Below are positions 45,477 through 54,966 of a stretch of DNA of 64,000 bases, piece by piece (position 1 is the first letter of the stretch; each line of letters starts with the position of its first letter). Source of the DNA: Flavobacterium sp. xlx-214 (GTDB lineage Bacteria > Bacteroidota > Bacteroidia > Flavobacteriales > Flavobacteriaceae); assembly GCF_013874595.1 (NCBI RefSeq), contig NZ_CP059431.1, forward strand, positions 310,001-374,000, in the 5' to 3' direction. The translations under genes and the position numbers were made by a program. Under the pieces are notes generated by a model, which worked only from the letters and a program-made list of their open reading frames with translations, ran no database searches and was not told where the DNA came from.

Positions 45477-46610
45477 ATGAAAAAATCAATTACCTTATTA
45501 GCATTAAGTTGTTATGCTTTGTTTTGTACAAATCAACTACACGCGCAAGAAAAAAACACTTCTAAATTGAGAGAAGAAATTGAATACGCCGATAGCTACA
45601 GCAAGCACTTATTTGTCAAGAAAAAATACAACGACAATAATGAGTTGGTAGCCATTATCGATAATACTTTTATCCTGAAAAACAATCCAAAAAAAGAGTA
45701 TAATCTTACTTTAAAAAACAACCAACCGTATGATGGTTATGTAAAATCGGAAGAAAAAATATTGGGCGAAATTCCCATCATCAATTATTATGAAAAAGGC
45801 GTTTTAACCAAGCAATATACCTACAATTATTTAAAAGAAGAAGATTCATCGCATTTTGAGTATGATTTAGAAACGATTTTTGAAAACAATAAAATAAAAT
45901 CGGGGTATGAATATATTTCGTTAGGTAATGAATCGGTTTTAGGAATTGCGCAGTACAGCAACTTCAAAATTACGTCGTTTCACATAGATGCTTTTGCCAT
46001 GCATGCTTTTGCTCGATTTTCGTTTGAGTTAAAAAACCACAAACTATTGGTTTCTAAATTTATGGACGAGAGCAGTATCAGCATAACATCTAACGGAAAA
46101 GAACTTAATGCCGATTTTTATAAAAACAATCAGAAAATAGAAACTGCAAAACCTGCTTTTACCCAAGTTAGCAAAGGTACTCCCAATGCCACAGTGATTT
46201 ATTATTCTAAAAACGAAACGGAATTAAAAGAATATGCGTTCACACGCAATACCAAACGCCTTTTGAATTTCATTGAACCACAAAACGAATTCTTATTCTT
46301 GATTTACACCAAGTTTCCGCACAAATCTAGTTTAAGCTGTGAAGATATCTTAAACAAATTGGTTGCTAATTTTAAAAATGATGAAAATTTTGAGTTAGAT
46401 AATTTGTTGTCGTTTATAGAAACCGTTCCTTTTCAACCCAAAGAAGTAATTGGTTATGCCGATTATAATGAAAAAGGCACAATTGAAGACGGTATTGATA
46501 TACGCAACAACGCTCCTTTTACAGTTGATTTTTACAGCAAAGGAAAAATAACTAAAACCCAAAGCTTTCCTTCGCTTACTGAAATAAGACACGATGTTTT
46601 AAAGGAATAA
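45477..46610 (+). CDS. Exported protein of unknown function
   Basis: 377 residues. Signal peptide 1-23 (TNQLHAQ). The rest is beta-rich and resembles proteins made of MORN- or toxin-component-like repeats: NGKELNADFYKNNQKIETAK, YADYNEKGTIEDGIDIRNN. No enzyme motif recognised. It converges on the membrane-protein gene at 46614. Confidence 0.6.
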   Translation: MKKSITLLALSCYALFCTNQLHAQEKNTSKLREEIEYADSYSKHLFVKKKYNDNNELVAIIDNTFILKNNPKKEYNLTLKNNQPYDGYVKSEEKILGEIPIINYYEKGVLTKQYTYNYLKEEDSSHFEYDLETIFENNKIKSGYEYISLGNESVLGIAQYSNFKITSFHIDAFAMHAFARFSFELKNHKLLVSKFMDESSISITSNGKELNADFYKNNQKIETAKPAFTQVSKGTPNATVIYYSKNETELKEYAFTRNTKRLLNFIEPQNEFLFLIYTKFPHKSSLSCEDILNKLVANFKNDENFELDNLLSFIETVPFQPKEVIGYADYNEKGTIEDGIDIRNNAPFTVDFYSKGKITKTQSFPSLTEIRHDVLKE

Positions 46611-46613
46611 AAG

Positions 46614-47180
46614 TTATTTTAAAACTCTTTTAATGGTTGCGATATCTATTAATTGAAGATTATGATAGTGCATTAATTCATTTCTAAACCACATTAAATG
46701 ATTTTCATTTTCTTGCATAAATTGAATTGTCTCAACAGAATTGTCTTTATAAGTAATTGTAATAAAATTGGAAATACCTAATGAATGCATTGGATTATCC
46801 TGCGATGGGATGTATTTATCTACAAAATCATAATTGCTAATATCAATTCGATTGATCTCTGACAATAATCTCTTTTCATTATTGACTTCAATACAATCAT
46901 CTCGAAAATGTATCTTTCCAATTGTATTATACTCAATATTTTCGCTTCTAAAAAAATTACCTATTTTCACATAGAACATCCGAAAAAGTAAAATCAACAA
47001 AACAATTAAAAATAGACCTTTAATTACAAAATCAGGTGCATAATCTACTAAAGCCATTATAACAATTAATAATAAAAGTGCCAAAGCAATTGCTTTCATC
47101 TCCATAAAAGCATAGAACTTATTTTTAGGTTTTTCTGAAACCTTAACCATAGTTAAACCTTCTTCAGGATAAACTCTCAT
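46614..47180 (-). CDS. Membrane protein, MRxYxEEG family, paralogue 2
   Basis: 188 residues. The start MRVYPEEGLTMVKVSEKPKN is nearly identical to the gene at 47361. Two membrane segments (about 28-47 and 52-70). Then NFFRSENIEYNTIGKIHFRD and SLGISNFITITYKDNSVETI, and the C-terminus WFRNELMHYHNLQLID. The fold is PH-like by inference; no known function. Confidence 0.65.
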   Translation of the reverse strand: MRVYPEEGLTMVKVSEKPKNKFYAFMEMKAIALALLLLIVIMALVDYAPDFVIKGLFLIVLLILLFRMFYVKIGNFFRSENIEYNTIGKIHFRDDCIEVNNEKRLLSEINRIDISNYDFVDKYIPSQDNPMHSLGISNFITITYKDNSVETIQFMQENENHLMWFRNELMHYHNLQLIDIATIKRVLK

Positions 47181-47334
47181 ACATTGTTTTTACTAATATA
47201 AACAAAACAACAACATATACGCAAACTTGTCATTCTGAAAGAATCCTTTAGCAAGTAGAGTATTTGGTGAGATTACTAAGGAATGTTAATACTAAATTAT
47301 GTAAATCTTTAGAAGTTGATGCACTTTAAACATC

Positions 47335-47363
47335 AAAAAACCAACAGCAAATCTGTTGGTTTA
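47335..47363 (-). terminator. Terminator of paralogue 3
   Basis: CCAACAG-CAAAT-CTGTTGG stem with T run on the minus strand. Overlaps the last bases of the gene ending at 47361 by a few nt; duplicated at 48103. Confidence 0.75.
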
Positions 47364-47933
47364 TTTTAAAACCCTTTTAATGGTTGGGTAATCTATTAAT
47401 TGAAGGTTATAATAATGCATTAATTCATTTCTAAACCACATTAAATGATTTTCATTTTCTTGCATAAATTGAATTTTCTCAACAGAACTGTCTTTATATG
47501 TAATTGTAATAAAATTGGAAATACCCAATGAATGTATTGGCTCATCTAAATCCATACTAACTATCAATTGTCCTTTATAGTCATCATTTTCAATATTAAT
47601 TTGTTGTATTTCTTCTAAATATTTTCTTTCTGAGTTTATCTCAATGTAATCATAATTAAAATACACTTTTCCTAATATGTTAAAAGCAATATTCTCTTTT
47701 CTAAAAACATTACCTAATCGTACATATACAACATAAATTAATAAAGGAATACCAATAAGAAAACCTGAATAAAAATTATCCTCATTTGGAATATACTCTT
47801 CAAAAAAAAAGAAAAATAAACATATTAAACCTATAACAACAAGAAACTTCCATTTCATAAAAGCATAGAACTTATTTTTAGGTTTTTCTGAAACCTTAAC
47901 CATAGTTAAACCTTCTTCAGGATAAACTCTCAT
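47361..47933 (-). CDS. Membrane protein, MRxYxEEG family, paralogue 3
   Basis: 190 residues from the ATG at 47933; a frame from 47987 adds an unlikely N-terminus. Same start as paralogue 2 (MRVYPEEGLTMVKVSEKPKN), two membrane segments, and NVFRKENIAFNILGKVYFNY and SLGISNFITITYKDSSVEKI. The first 28 and last 60 residues are nearly identical to paralogue 2, while the membrane part differs, suggesting conversion or selection on the membrane segment. Confidence 0.65.
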   Translation of the reverse strand: MRVYPEEGLTMVKVSEKPKNKFYAFMKWKFLVVIGLICLFFFFFEEYIPNEDNFYSGFLIGIPLLIYVVYVRLGNVFRKENIAFNILGKVYFNYDYIEINSERKYLEEIQQINIENDDYKGQLIVSMDLDEPIHSLGISNFITITYKDSSVEKIQFMQENENHLMWFRNELMHYYNLQLIDYPTIKRVLK

Positions 47934-48102
47934 AAATTGTTTTTTACTAATATAAACAAAACAACAACGTATACACAAACTTGTCATTATAAAAGAAACA
48001 CTTTAACAAGTGAAGTATTTTATAGATTCCTACGGAATGACAAACGGAATGTTAATACTAAATTTACGTAAATCTTTAAAAGTTGATAATCTGTAAACAT
48101 CA

Positions 48103-48132
48103 AAAAAACCAACAGCAAATCTGTTGGTTTTA
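48103..48132 (-). terminator. Terminator of the pirin gene
   Basis: CCAACAG-CAAAT-CTGTTGG stem with T run on the minus strand, 25 bases past the pirin stop. Confidence 0.8.
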
Positions 48133-48154
48133 TATACTTATACTATTTAGTTGT

Positions 48155-49033
48155 TTATACCAAAGCCATAGGTACATCCATTAATAAAATTTCGGTATTG
48201 GCTTGCAAAGCTTTAATATCTAAATTGTCAACATCCCAAATACCAAAACCATCTCTGGTTTCTAATTCCTGACCGTTAATCATTACTTTGCCTTTTAAAA
48301 TAAAAGCGTACACGCCGTTGCCTGTTTGTTTTATTTTATAGTTTGTTTCAAAATCGTTATCAAACGTACCTAAATGAAACCACGCGTTTTGATGAATCCA
48401 AACACCATCGTCATCAGCACTTGGCGATAAAATTTGTTGCAACTTATTTTTTCGATCTTCTAAATTTAAGGTAAGCTGATCGTATCGTGGGGTAACATTG
48501 CGTTTGTTAGGAAACAACCAAATTTGTAAAAACTTTACATCAGAGTTGCTATTTTTATTGTATTCGCTATGTGTAATACCTGTACCGGCACTCATTACTT
48601 GTACATCGCCACTTTTTATTACAGCCACGTTATCCATACTGTCTTTGTGTTCTAAATCGCCTTCTAACGGAATACTAATAATTTCCATATTATCGTGCGG
48701 ATGTGTTCCAAAGCCCATTCCTCCCGCAACTTTATCATCGTTTAACACACGCAATACCCCAAAATGCATGCGATCGGGATTGTGGTAATTGGCAAAACTA
48801 AAAGTATGGTGGCTTTTTAACCAACCATGATCGGCAACACCGCGCGAATTGGCTTTGTGCAATACCGTATTTTGATTGATTTTACTTTCGGGATTAGGTA
48901 AATGATTAAAGCCCATTGGTTTTAAAGCTTCAATTTCGTCTATTTCGTTTTTAAGGATGTTTCCCAACGATGCACTTGCTACAAATATACCCGTACCTAA
49001 CAATCCTTTTCTTAAAAAATCTTTTCGGTTCAT
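48155..49033 (-). CDS. Pirin-family cupin protein with an export-like N-terminus
   Basis: 292 residues. The first 45 resemble a Tat-type leader (NRKDFLRKGLLGTGIFVAS). The pirin domain has metal-binding histidines in GFGTHPHDNMEIISIP and GTGITHSEYNKN. A second cupin domain follows (about 170-285). Pirins can be quercetin dioxygenases or regulators; most are cytoplasmic, so the leader is unusual. RK rather than RR makes export uncertain. Confidence 0.82.
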   Translation of the reverse strand: MNRKDFLRKGLLGTGIFVASASLGNILKNEIDEIEALKPMGFNHLPNPESKINQNTVLHKANSRGVADHGWLKSHHTFSFANYHNPDRMHFGVLRVLNDDKVAGGMGFGTHPHDNMEIISIPLEGDLEHKDSMDNVAVIKSGDVQVMSAGTGITHSEYNKNSNSDVKFLQIWLFPNKRNVTPRYDQLTLNLEDRKNKLQQILSPSADDDGVWIHQNAWFHLGTFDNDFETNYKIKQTGNGVYAFILKGKVMINGQELETRDGFGIWDVDNLDIKALQANTEILLMDVPMALV

Positions 49034-49112
49034 TGCTTTTTAATTTAGTAATACATTCAAAATTAATAAGAAGTAACCTTTTTTTACTTGATGTAGATTA
49101 AGTAATAATCTT

Positions 49113-50198
49113 TTAATACTTTAAACTTCGTCTGGTTACTCTAATACGTTTTACTACCTGAAAGCGTAGTTTTTCGTTGTAAATCATCCATCCACCAATA
49201 GCTCCTAAAAACGATCCTAACATAACATCTTTTAATCGGGCAATAACTAAAATGCTTGGATCTTGTGTAATGTTACTACCTGCTTCGGCTAACAAAACAG
49301 TCATTGGCGTAATAAATAAAACAGCCCAAAAATAGTTTTTCACCACTAACAACTCAATAACATATTGTAAAATAACAATAGCTACAATCATTTCAAGGGG
49401 TGCTTTAACCACAGTAAGTATAAGCCAACAAAGTAGCATTCCTAAAACGGTACCTAAAATACGATAAAACCCACGACGCCAAATATGCGGTGTGTTTACG
49501 CCTTGCATTACAGCCAAACAAGATATTGGCACCCAATAAGGATTTTTTAACCCAATAAAATGAGCCAGAAACAACGATGCAAACATAAAAAAGCCAATGA
49601 TAAAAGCTTCTAAATAATCTACCTCTTTACGAATGTATAGATTGTTAAAGGTTTCATTTACATCTTTCTGTAAATTGGGTTTAAAAATAAACAAACTAAA
49701 TACAAAGGCTACCAAACAAGAAAACAAAGTACCTAAAGTAATGAGTCCTATTTTAAACGGAATTTGCTCTGCATTAAACGGAAGGCCACTCGCCATGGCA
49801 CATATCATAATAAAAAAGAAGTTTCCAGGGGGCGCTAAACGAAACATTTTAGAGATAAAATAAACCATACCGCCAAAAATGCCAAAAACAATACTTGATA
49901 TGTAAAAGTTAAAACTAAAAGTAATACCTATTAAATAGGCAATTATAAAACCAAAAGAGCATAGTAATAGTTTAGATAACCTACCTACTATGTTTTCTTT
50001 AGCAGGTAAATAGAGAATAACCAACCCACCTAAACTTACGGTAAGCGATGTGCTGAAATGATGTGTTAACGCACCTATAAACATAGGAAACCCAACACAT
50101 AACGATGCCATTACAGGTATTGTCCAATGCCTTTTATTTGTTCCTAATTTAAAAATTGATACTAACTCGTTTTTTAAAAAAGGGAAATAATAAGACAT
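49113..50198 (-). CDS. FUSC-family membrane transporter
   Basis: About 361 residues, with about ten membrane segments in two halves. RHWTIPVMASLCVGFPMFIG opens the first; NPYWVPISCLAVMQG and RILGTVLGMLLCWLIL (FUSC core) mark the second. FUSC proteins export aromatic acids or similar compounds; the substrate is unknown. Starts at 50207 and 50198 are both possible (MIIM...). It ends in the basic tail KRIRVTRRSLKY. Confidence 0.82.
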   Translation of the reverse strand: MSYYFPFLKNELVSIFKLGTNKRHWTIPVMASLCVGFPMFIGALTHHFSTSLTVSLGGLVILYLPAKENIVGRLSKLLLCSFGFIIAYLIGITFSFNFYISSIVFGIFGGMVYFISKMFRLAPPGNFFFIMICAMASGLPFNAEQIPFKIGLITLGTLFSCLVAFVFSLFIFKPNLQKDVNETFNNLYIRKEVDYLEAFIIGFFMFASLFLAHFIGLKNPYWVPISCLAVMQGVNTPHIWRRGFYRILGTVLGMLLCWLILTVVKAPLEMIVAIVILQYVIELLVVKNYFWAVLFITPMTVLLAEAGSNITQDPSILVIARLKDVMLGSFLGAIGGWMIYNEKLRFQVVKRIRVTRRSLKY

Positions 50199-50280
50199 AA
50201 TAATCATTTAAAATGCAAATTTACGGCAACAAAATGAGAATTGTTCTTTAACAACGTTTTTCTTTTGTCAAAGAAATCAT

Positions 50281-50310
50281 AAAAAAAGCGACTGATTAAC
50301 AGTCGCTTTA
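50281..50310 (-). terminator. Terminator of mpl
   Basis: AAAGCGACTG-ATTAA-CAGTCGCTTT, a 10-bp stem directly after the stop, followed by T on the minus strand. Confidence 0.85.
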
Positions 50311-50312
50311 AA

Positions 50313-51668
50313 TTATTCTATAATACTTTGAACCTCATCAAAATCTAATCCGCCGTAGTTACCCGAACTCATCAGTAATAAAACCGAATCAGTAAACTCT
50401 TGCACCACTAAAAACGATTTAAACTCCTCTGGGTTGGTATACACAATTAAATCATCGCGTTTAAAAGCCGTTTCAATTTGCTCTTTGCTAATTTCTTCTA
50501 ACTTTTTAATAGCAACCGCATCGGGGCTGTAAAATACCACCGCAACATCGGCAGTATCAAGCGCGTCTTGGTATTGCGTTAAAAACTCGGCATTTAAACT
50601 ACTGTAGGTATGCAACTCTAAACACGCAATTAATTTTTTGTTGGGATATTGCTTTTTAACTGCCTGCGTTGTTGCCTGCACCTTACTTGGCGAGTGCGCA
50701 AAATCTTTATACGCTACGGCATTATTAGTTTCGGCAATTTTTTCTAATCGTTTTGATGCTCCTTTAAACGATGCAATGGCTTCATAAAACTCAGCTTCAT
50801 CAATCCCCATGTTCTGACAAATCCATTTGGCACCCGATAAATTATTTAAATTATGATCGCCAAAAACCTCAATAGGCATTGGTCCGTCTGGTGTGTCTAA
50901 ATAGGTAATTCCGTTATCAATGCTGTACTGTGGTATACCATATGGCATTTTACGAATTGGTTTTTCGGCTTCTTCGGCAATTTGCTTTACAATAGCATCT
51001 TCTTCATTATACACCAAAATACCGCCGTTGGTAATTTTATCGATAAATATTTTAAACTGATCAACATAATTATCGAACGTAGGAAAAACGTTGATATGAT
51101 CCCACGCAATACCACTAATCAACGCAATGTTGGGTTGATACAAATGAAACTTTGGACGTAAATCGGTAGGTGATGACAAATACTCATCGCCCTCAATCAC
51201 CATAAAATCATTTTCTTGGGTTAAGTGCACCATATTGGTAAAACCTTCTAACTGTGCGCCTACTAAGAAATCAACTGCTACGTTATGATAATTCATTACG
51301 TGCAAAATCATCGAAGTAATGGTTGTTTTACCATGCGATCCGCCAATTACCACTCGTGTTTTATTTTTAGCGTGCTCGTAAATAAACTCGGGATACGAAT
51401 ATATCTTTAATCCTAATTCTTGTGCTTTAAGCAATTCGGGGTTATCGGCTTTAGCGTGCATTCCTAAAATAACAGCATCTAAATCGGTCGTAATTTTATT
51501 GGCAAACCAACCCATTTCTTGTGGCAACAATCCTTTGGCAGCTAAGCGCGATTTCGATGGTTCAAAAATAGCATCATCGCTACCTGTCACCACATCACCT
51601 TTATCGTGTAAAGCCATTGCTAAATTGTGCATGGCACTACCGCCAATTGCTATAAAATGTACGCGCAT
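50313..51668 (-). CDS. mpl: Murein tripeptide ligase Mpl
   Basis: 451 residues from the ATG at 51668 (MRVHFIAIGGSAMHNLAMAL), the usual Mpl start. Mur-ligase signatures: IGGSHGKTTITSMILHVM (ATP-binding P-loop), VIEGDEYLSS, SGIAWDHINVFP and DFAHSPSKVQATTQAVKKQY. Joins UDP-MurNAc to recycled L-Ala-D-Glu-mDAP in cell-wall recycling. MurC is the close relative; the short N-terminus and IAIGGSAMHN favour Mpl. Confidence 0.9.
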   Translation of the reverse strand: MRVHFIAIGGSAMHNLAMALHDKGDVVTGSDDAIFEPSKSRLAAKGLLPQEMGWFANKITTDLDAVILGMHAKADNPELLKAQELGLKIYSYPEFIYEHAKNKTRVVIGGSHGKTTITSMILHVMNYHNVAVDFLVGAQLEGFTNMVHLTQENDFMVIEGDEYLSSPTDLRPKFHLYQPNIALISGIAWDHINVFPTFDNYVDQFKIFIDKITNGGILVYNEEDAIVKQIAEEAEKPIRKMPYGIPQYSIDNGITYLDTPDGPMPIEVFGDHNLNNLSGAKWICQNMGIDEAEFYEAIASFKGASKRLEKIAETNNAVAYKDFAHSPSKVQATTQAVKKQYPNKKLIACLELHTYSSLNAEFLTQYQDALDTADVAVVFYSPDAVAIKKLEEISKEQIETAFKRDDLIVYTNPEEFKSFLVVQEFTDSVLLLMSSGNYGGLDFDEVQSIIE

Positions 51669-51781
51669 GTTTTTTATTTTAAGTAACAAAGCTACATTTT
51701 TTAAGAGAATTGAAAAAAGATTAAAGACGAAAGATTTTATATTTTTTAGTATTTTTATCATTCATCTATGAAAAAGAAACT

Positions 51782-52339
51782 ATGAGAAAAAGCATGCAGC
51801 TATTGGTAACTATTGGCTTATTTGCAACAACGCAAGTACAAGCGCAAAGCAAAACTACTTTTACCGTTAATACCGAAGAAGATTGGAATAACCTTGAAAA
51901 AACAGCTCCTAAAGATGGTTGGGTACTTATTAATTATGATACGTACCAATATCTTTTAAATTACTCTAACAAAGATTATATTTTGTATTTACGTTTAAAA
52001 TGCAAAAACAGCAGTAATGATCCTTCGTTTTTAGTAGAATACTCTAATAATTACCGCGATGGCGATTATGGTGGAATTGATTTTATTAGTTCTGAAGACG
52101 ACTCTAACAATGTGATACAATTTTTGATAGATGGCACCAATTTTAAAAATCCGTTTAAAGAAAAAGCAAAACTAAAAGGGTTTGCTGACGTCTTAAAAAA
52201 AGGGACTAAACTTACCATTAAAGTTTTTGATACCGAAATGGATATAGAAACCGGTAAGGATGCTTTAAAACTAAACCGCGCTATTGATTTTAAACTTAAA
52301 AACGCTGATTTACTTGACACAAGCGTTTCTTGTGATTAA
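51782..52339 (+). CDS. Exported protein of unknown function
   Basis: 185 residues. Signal peptide 1-21 (TQVQAQ). Then TFTVNTEEDWNNLEKTAPKD, YDTYQYLLNYSNKDYILYLR and acidic beta-rich sequence ending in LLDTSVSCD. No motif recognised. A single-gene unit divergent from mpl, ending in the terminator at 52341. Confidence 0.65.
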   Translation: MRKSMQLLVTIGLFATTQVQAQSKTTFTVNTEEDWNNLEKTAPKDGWVLINYDTYQYLLNYSNKDYILYLRLKCKNSSNDPSFLVEYSNNYRDGDYGGIDFISSEDDSNNVIQFLIDGTNFKNPFKEKAKLKGFADVLKKGTKLTIKVFDTEMDIETGKDALKLNRAIDFKLKNADLLDTSVSCD

Positions 52340-52340
52340 T

Positions 52341-52369
52341 AAAAAAACCACCTGTTCTAGGTGGTTTTA
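52341..52369. terminator. Terminator between convergent genes
   Basis: AAAACCACCT-GTTCT-AGGTGGTTTT, a 10-bp stem with A/T runs on both sides. Confidence 0.88.
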
Positions 52370-52395
52370 AGTTAAAATGAATTACCACTATTAAA

Positions 52396-52938
52396 TTACT
52401 TCCAACTCCAATCTAAGTCAATATTTTCTACAATATTAAATTTGGTTTTTAAAGTATCCATTTTTAATTGAAATTGTTTAATGTCTTTGATTGCGTTTTT
52501 AGGAATTATTAAACTCTCTGAAGTTATTAATCTTAAAAAGTAATAATCTTGAATCTCATTAATTTCAGACAAGCTATTTAAATTAATTTTAGACTCTCCT
52601 AAAACACTTTCTTCTATGATTTGATCTTCAGTAAAATTTATCTTACATTTTAAACCAAACTTTTCTTTATGAGTGTGATTTATGAACTTTTTATAGTGTT
52701 TTTTATATCTTATAGGTTCATAGATTTTATAGCCAATTAAAAACAAACAATAAAACAATAAATCTAAATAGGGAAATCTATTCTGATTTATATAACTTGA
52801 TACTAAAAAAACAAGAAACATAACGATTAATATTATAAACGTTCTACGCCTTTGTTTAATTACAATTTTACTTTTTGAAGCACTATAAAGTTGACTTTTC
52901 AAAAAATCATTTTCACTTAAACTATATTCTAAATACAT
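52396..52938 (-). CDS. YcxB-like membrane protein
   Basis: 180 residues. N-terminal YSLSENDFLKSQLYSASKSK, two membrane segments (about 32-50 and 57-72) and a C-terminal YcxB-like beta domain (LKCKINFTEDQIIEESVLGE, SLSEINEIQDYYFLRL, LIIPKNAI). Function of the family unknown. It lies 38 bases downstream of the YARHG-protein gene on the same strand. Confidence 0.75.
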   Translation of the reverse strand: MYLEYSLSENDFLKSQLYSASKSKIVIKQRRRTFIILIVMFLVFLVSSYINQNRFPYLDLLFYCLFLIGYKIYEPIRYKKHYKKFINHTHKEKFGLKCKINFTEDQIIEESVLGESKINLNSLSEINEIQDYYFLRLITSESLIIPKNAIKDIKQFQLKMDTLKTKFNIVENIDLDWSWK

Positions 52939-52976
52939 CTTTTTTAATAATAACTTGAGTAAACACAGTAATAATC

Positions 52977-54062
52977 TTACTTAAACTTTTCAATCCATTG
53001 TTTTTCTGCATCGGTTAAAATTTCTATGTTGGCTTCGTAGTTGGGGTTGGCAATGTACCAATCCATCGATTTAAAATAGGCATTTAACTCTTTGTTTTGA
53101 AAAACATATCCACGACGTGCAAAAGGAAGATTCTTGAGTACTTTTCTATCGAAATCGGTTTTAGGTTCGGCAATATTCTCAGCTTGATAATAACTAAAAG
53201 GCACATAACTTAAATCATCCATACCAATATAATTTTGTGCATACAAAAACAAATCGCCTTTTATTTTAAAATTATTTTTCTGAAAAATAAGCGTTCCTTT
53301 TTGCAAGTGAAACTTTAACGCATCGTGTTCTATAAACGCATTTTTACTTCCTTTTACATCCTCGGTTTTACCAATACCATGTACCAACCATTCATTGGCA
53401 TCTTTAAAAAACGATTTGTTGATAGAAAAGGTTTCAAATTCGCCCATATCAACAATTAAGGTAAAATCATCAATTTGTTTGTTAGCCCAACGGTTTGCAG
53501 CGGTTAGCACATATTCAAAATCATAATTATAATCAACAGAACCCGATAAATCGTAATTATAAGTGTGTTTTATAATATTGAGTCCTTTTTTAAAATTGGC
53601 TTCAAAATGATACACATAAAAGAAATCAACGTAATTACCTTCTTTATTGCCTTCAAAAGTTTCTAAATCAATACTTTTTATGGTGCCTTTGTTGTTGTAT
53701 AACGAATCGGCAACATACGCCACGTTGTATTGCAAGATATTGTTGTTAAGCTGTACGGTAAAATCGCGCATATAAGGGTGATGTCCGTTTTTAGGAGCCC
53801 CCTCTACATCACCTTGAGGCGAAATTGCCTCAAAACCAACGGTTAGCTTTTTGGCATTACCAGGGTTGTAAAACTCATAGTAAACCGTTACCTCAACAAA
53901 CTGATTGCGTACTTTTTTAAGCGTAAGTATTTCTTTCTTAACGCTAATATCGGTTTCGTTAATAGGTATTAAGTGGTTACCACTTGCAAAATAAGCACCA
54001 TCGTTAGCAAAAACAATAGTGCTTAAAAGTAGTAACATGTATGTTAACACGTTCTTTATCAT
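52977..54062 (-). CDS. Exported YARHG-domain protein
   Basis: 361 residues. Signal peptide 1-19 (TIVFAN). The main part (20-270) resembles DUF4424-type exported beta proteins (ANDGAYFASGNHLIPINETD, TVYYEFYNPGNAKKLTVGFE). Residues about 305-358 are a YARHG domain: LPFARRGYVFQNKELNAYFK, MDWYIANPNYE, LTDAEKQWIEKFK. The usual FARHG reads FARRG here. Role thought to be extracellular; not established. Confidence 0.82.
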   Translation of the reverse strand: MIKNVLTYMLLLLSTIVFANDGAYFASGNHLIPINETDISVKKEILTLKKVRNQFVEVTVYYEFYNPGNAKKLTVGFEAISPQGDVEGAPKNGHHPYMRDFTVQLNNNILQYNVAYVADSLYNNKGTIKSIDLETFEGNKEGNYVDFFYVYHFEANFKKGLNIIKHTYNYDLSGSVDYNYDFEYVLTAANRWANKQIDDFTLIVDMGEFETFSINKSFFKDANEWLVHGIGKTEDVKGSKNAFIEHDALKFHLQKGTLIFQKNNFKIKGDLFLYAQNYIGMDDLSYVPFSYYQAENIAEPKTDFDRKVLKNLPFARRGYVFQNKELNAYFKSMDWYIANPNYEANIEILTDAEKQWIEKFK

Positions 54063-54074
54063 ACAATTAGGATG

Positions 54075-54419
54075 TTATTTTTTAACCTCTTTTAACTCTT
54101 TAACGGTAATGTATACATTACCTTCGTCATCTTTCCAAGTAGGTCCGGTTACGGTAATTTTATCTCCTTGCTCGTATCTTTTATACTCGCTTTTACTTTC
54201 CATTAAATTAACCATACTAATTGTAGCAAGATACGTTTTGTTGTTTTTGTCTTTTATTGCGGCGGTATAACCGTCTTTACCATTTGTTATGGTACCTACT
54301 GTACCTGTTACAGTAAGCTCGTTGCTACTTTCTACGTTTGTTTTATTCTTTGTTGTGTTGCAACTGTAGGTACCTACCAATGCAACAGCTATTAATACAA
54401 GCATTCCTAACTTTTTCAT
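54075..54419 (-). CDS. Small lipoprotein
   Basis: 114 residues. Lipoprotein signal with a lipobox-like VGTYSC (Cys20). The mature part is one OB-like beta domain (ELTVTGTVGTITNGKDGYTA, KITVTGPTWKDDEGNVYI). Its start overlaps the stop of the DUF1801 gene (ATGA), and its stop lies 12 bases before the YARHG gene, so the three form an operon. Confidence 0.75.
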   Translation of the reverse strand: MKKLGMLVLIAVALVGTYSCNTTKNKTNVESSNELTVTGTVGTITNGKDGYTAAIKDKNNKTYLATISMVNLMESKSEYKRYEQGDKITVTGPTWKDDEGNVYITVKELKEVKK

Positions 54420-54787
54420 ATGTTCTTTGTTTTAATTGTTCCTGATTGATACAAATGTAATACCTTTTGTAACAAGTTGTTTAGGGTTGCTATAGGTAAA
54501 TCTTGATGGGGATTAAACAGCATTATTTTCATTCTTGATCTTTTTTCTTGTATTAAATAGGGTTCATTAAACCTATTACCCTCGACAATACCTATATAGG
54601 GTTGTTGGTATTTTTTGTGATACCATAAATAACAAAACATTTTGTCTTTGTAACAAAAAAAGGGCATTCCGTATTTTAATGTATGAGTAATGTTAGAATC
54701 TTGTGATAGAATTATTTTTTGTAGTGCTAAAAAACATTCTTTTATAGGCGCGGGTTGTTGTAAATAAAAATCATCTAATGTTTTCAT
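54416..54787 (-). CDS. DUF1801 family protein
   Basis: 123 residues: TLDDFYLQQPAPIKECFLAL, TLKYGMPFFCYKDKMFCYLW and YIGIVEGNRFN are the family blocks. The fold resembles frataxin-like or YdhG proteins; function unknown. Start of a three-gene unit. Confidence 0.85.
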   Translation of the reverse strand: MKTLDDFYLQQPAPIKECFLALQKIILSQDSNITHTLKYGMPFFCYKDKMFCYLWYHKKYQQPYIGIVEGNRFNEPYLIQEKRSRMKIMLFNPHQDLPIATLNNLLQKVLHLYQSGTIKTKNI

Positions 54788-54824
54788 TGGTCTTTTGATT
54801 TTTTTTTAGATTGTGTGGTGTTTT

Positions 54825-54960
54825 ATTCTCACAGATGCACGGATATTGTTTTTATTATTCTGTTGGATTCTTTAATGCTATTTATGAATCTAAGGGATTC
54901 TTTCAGAATGACAAGTTGCTGTTACTTGTTTTTGTCATTCCGTAGGAATCTTTATGTCTT
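54825..54960. repeat. Dispersed repeats
   Basis: CACAGATGCACGGATATTG (54829 on) recurs near 55361 and, inverted, near 26768. GATTCTTTCAGAATGACAAG and TTGTCATTCCGTAGGAATC form a REP-like inverted pair at 54895-54950. No gene. Confidence 0.65.
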
Positions 54961-54966
54961 TATAAA

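Larger units (their letters stand above)
47170..48110 (-). repeat. Tandem duplication of gene plus spacer
   Basis: The 5' end and upstream spacer of the gene at 46614 (47095-47345) match those of the gene at 47361 (47850-48120). They share MRVYPEEG...NKFYAFM, an upstream REP-like piece, GGAATGTTAATACTAAATT, GTAAATCTTTA.AAGTTGAT and the terminator AACCAACAGCAAATCTGTTG. One unit is about 760 bases. Confidence 0.8.
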
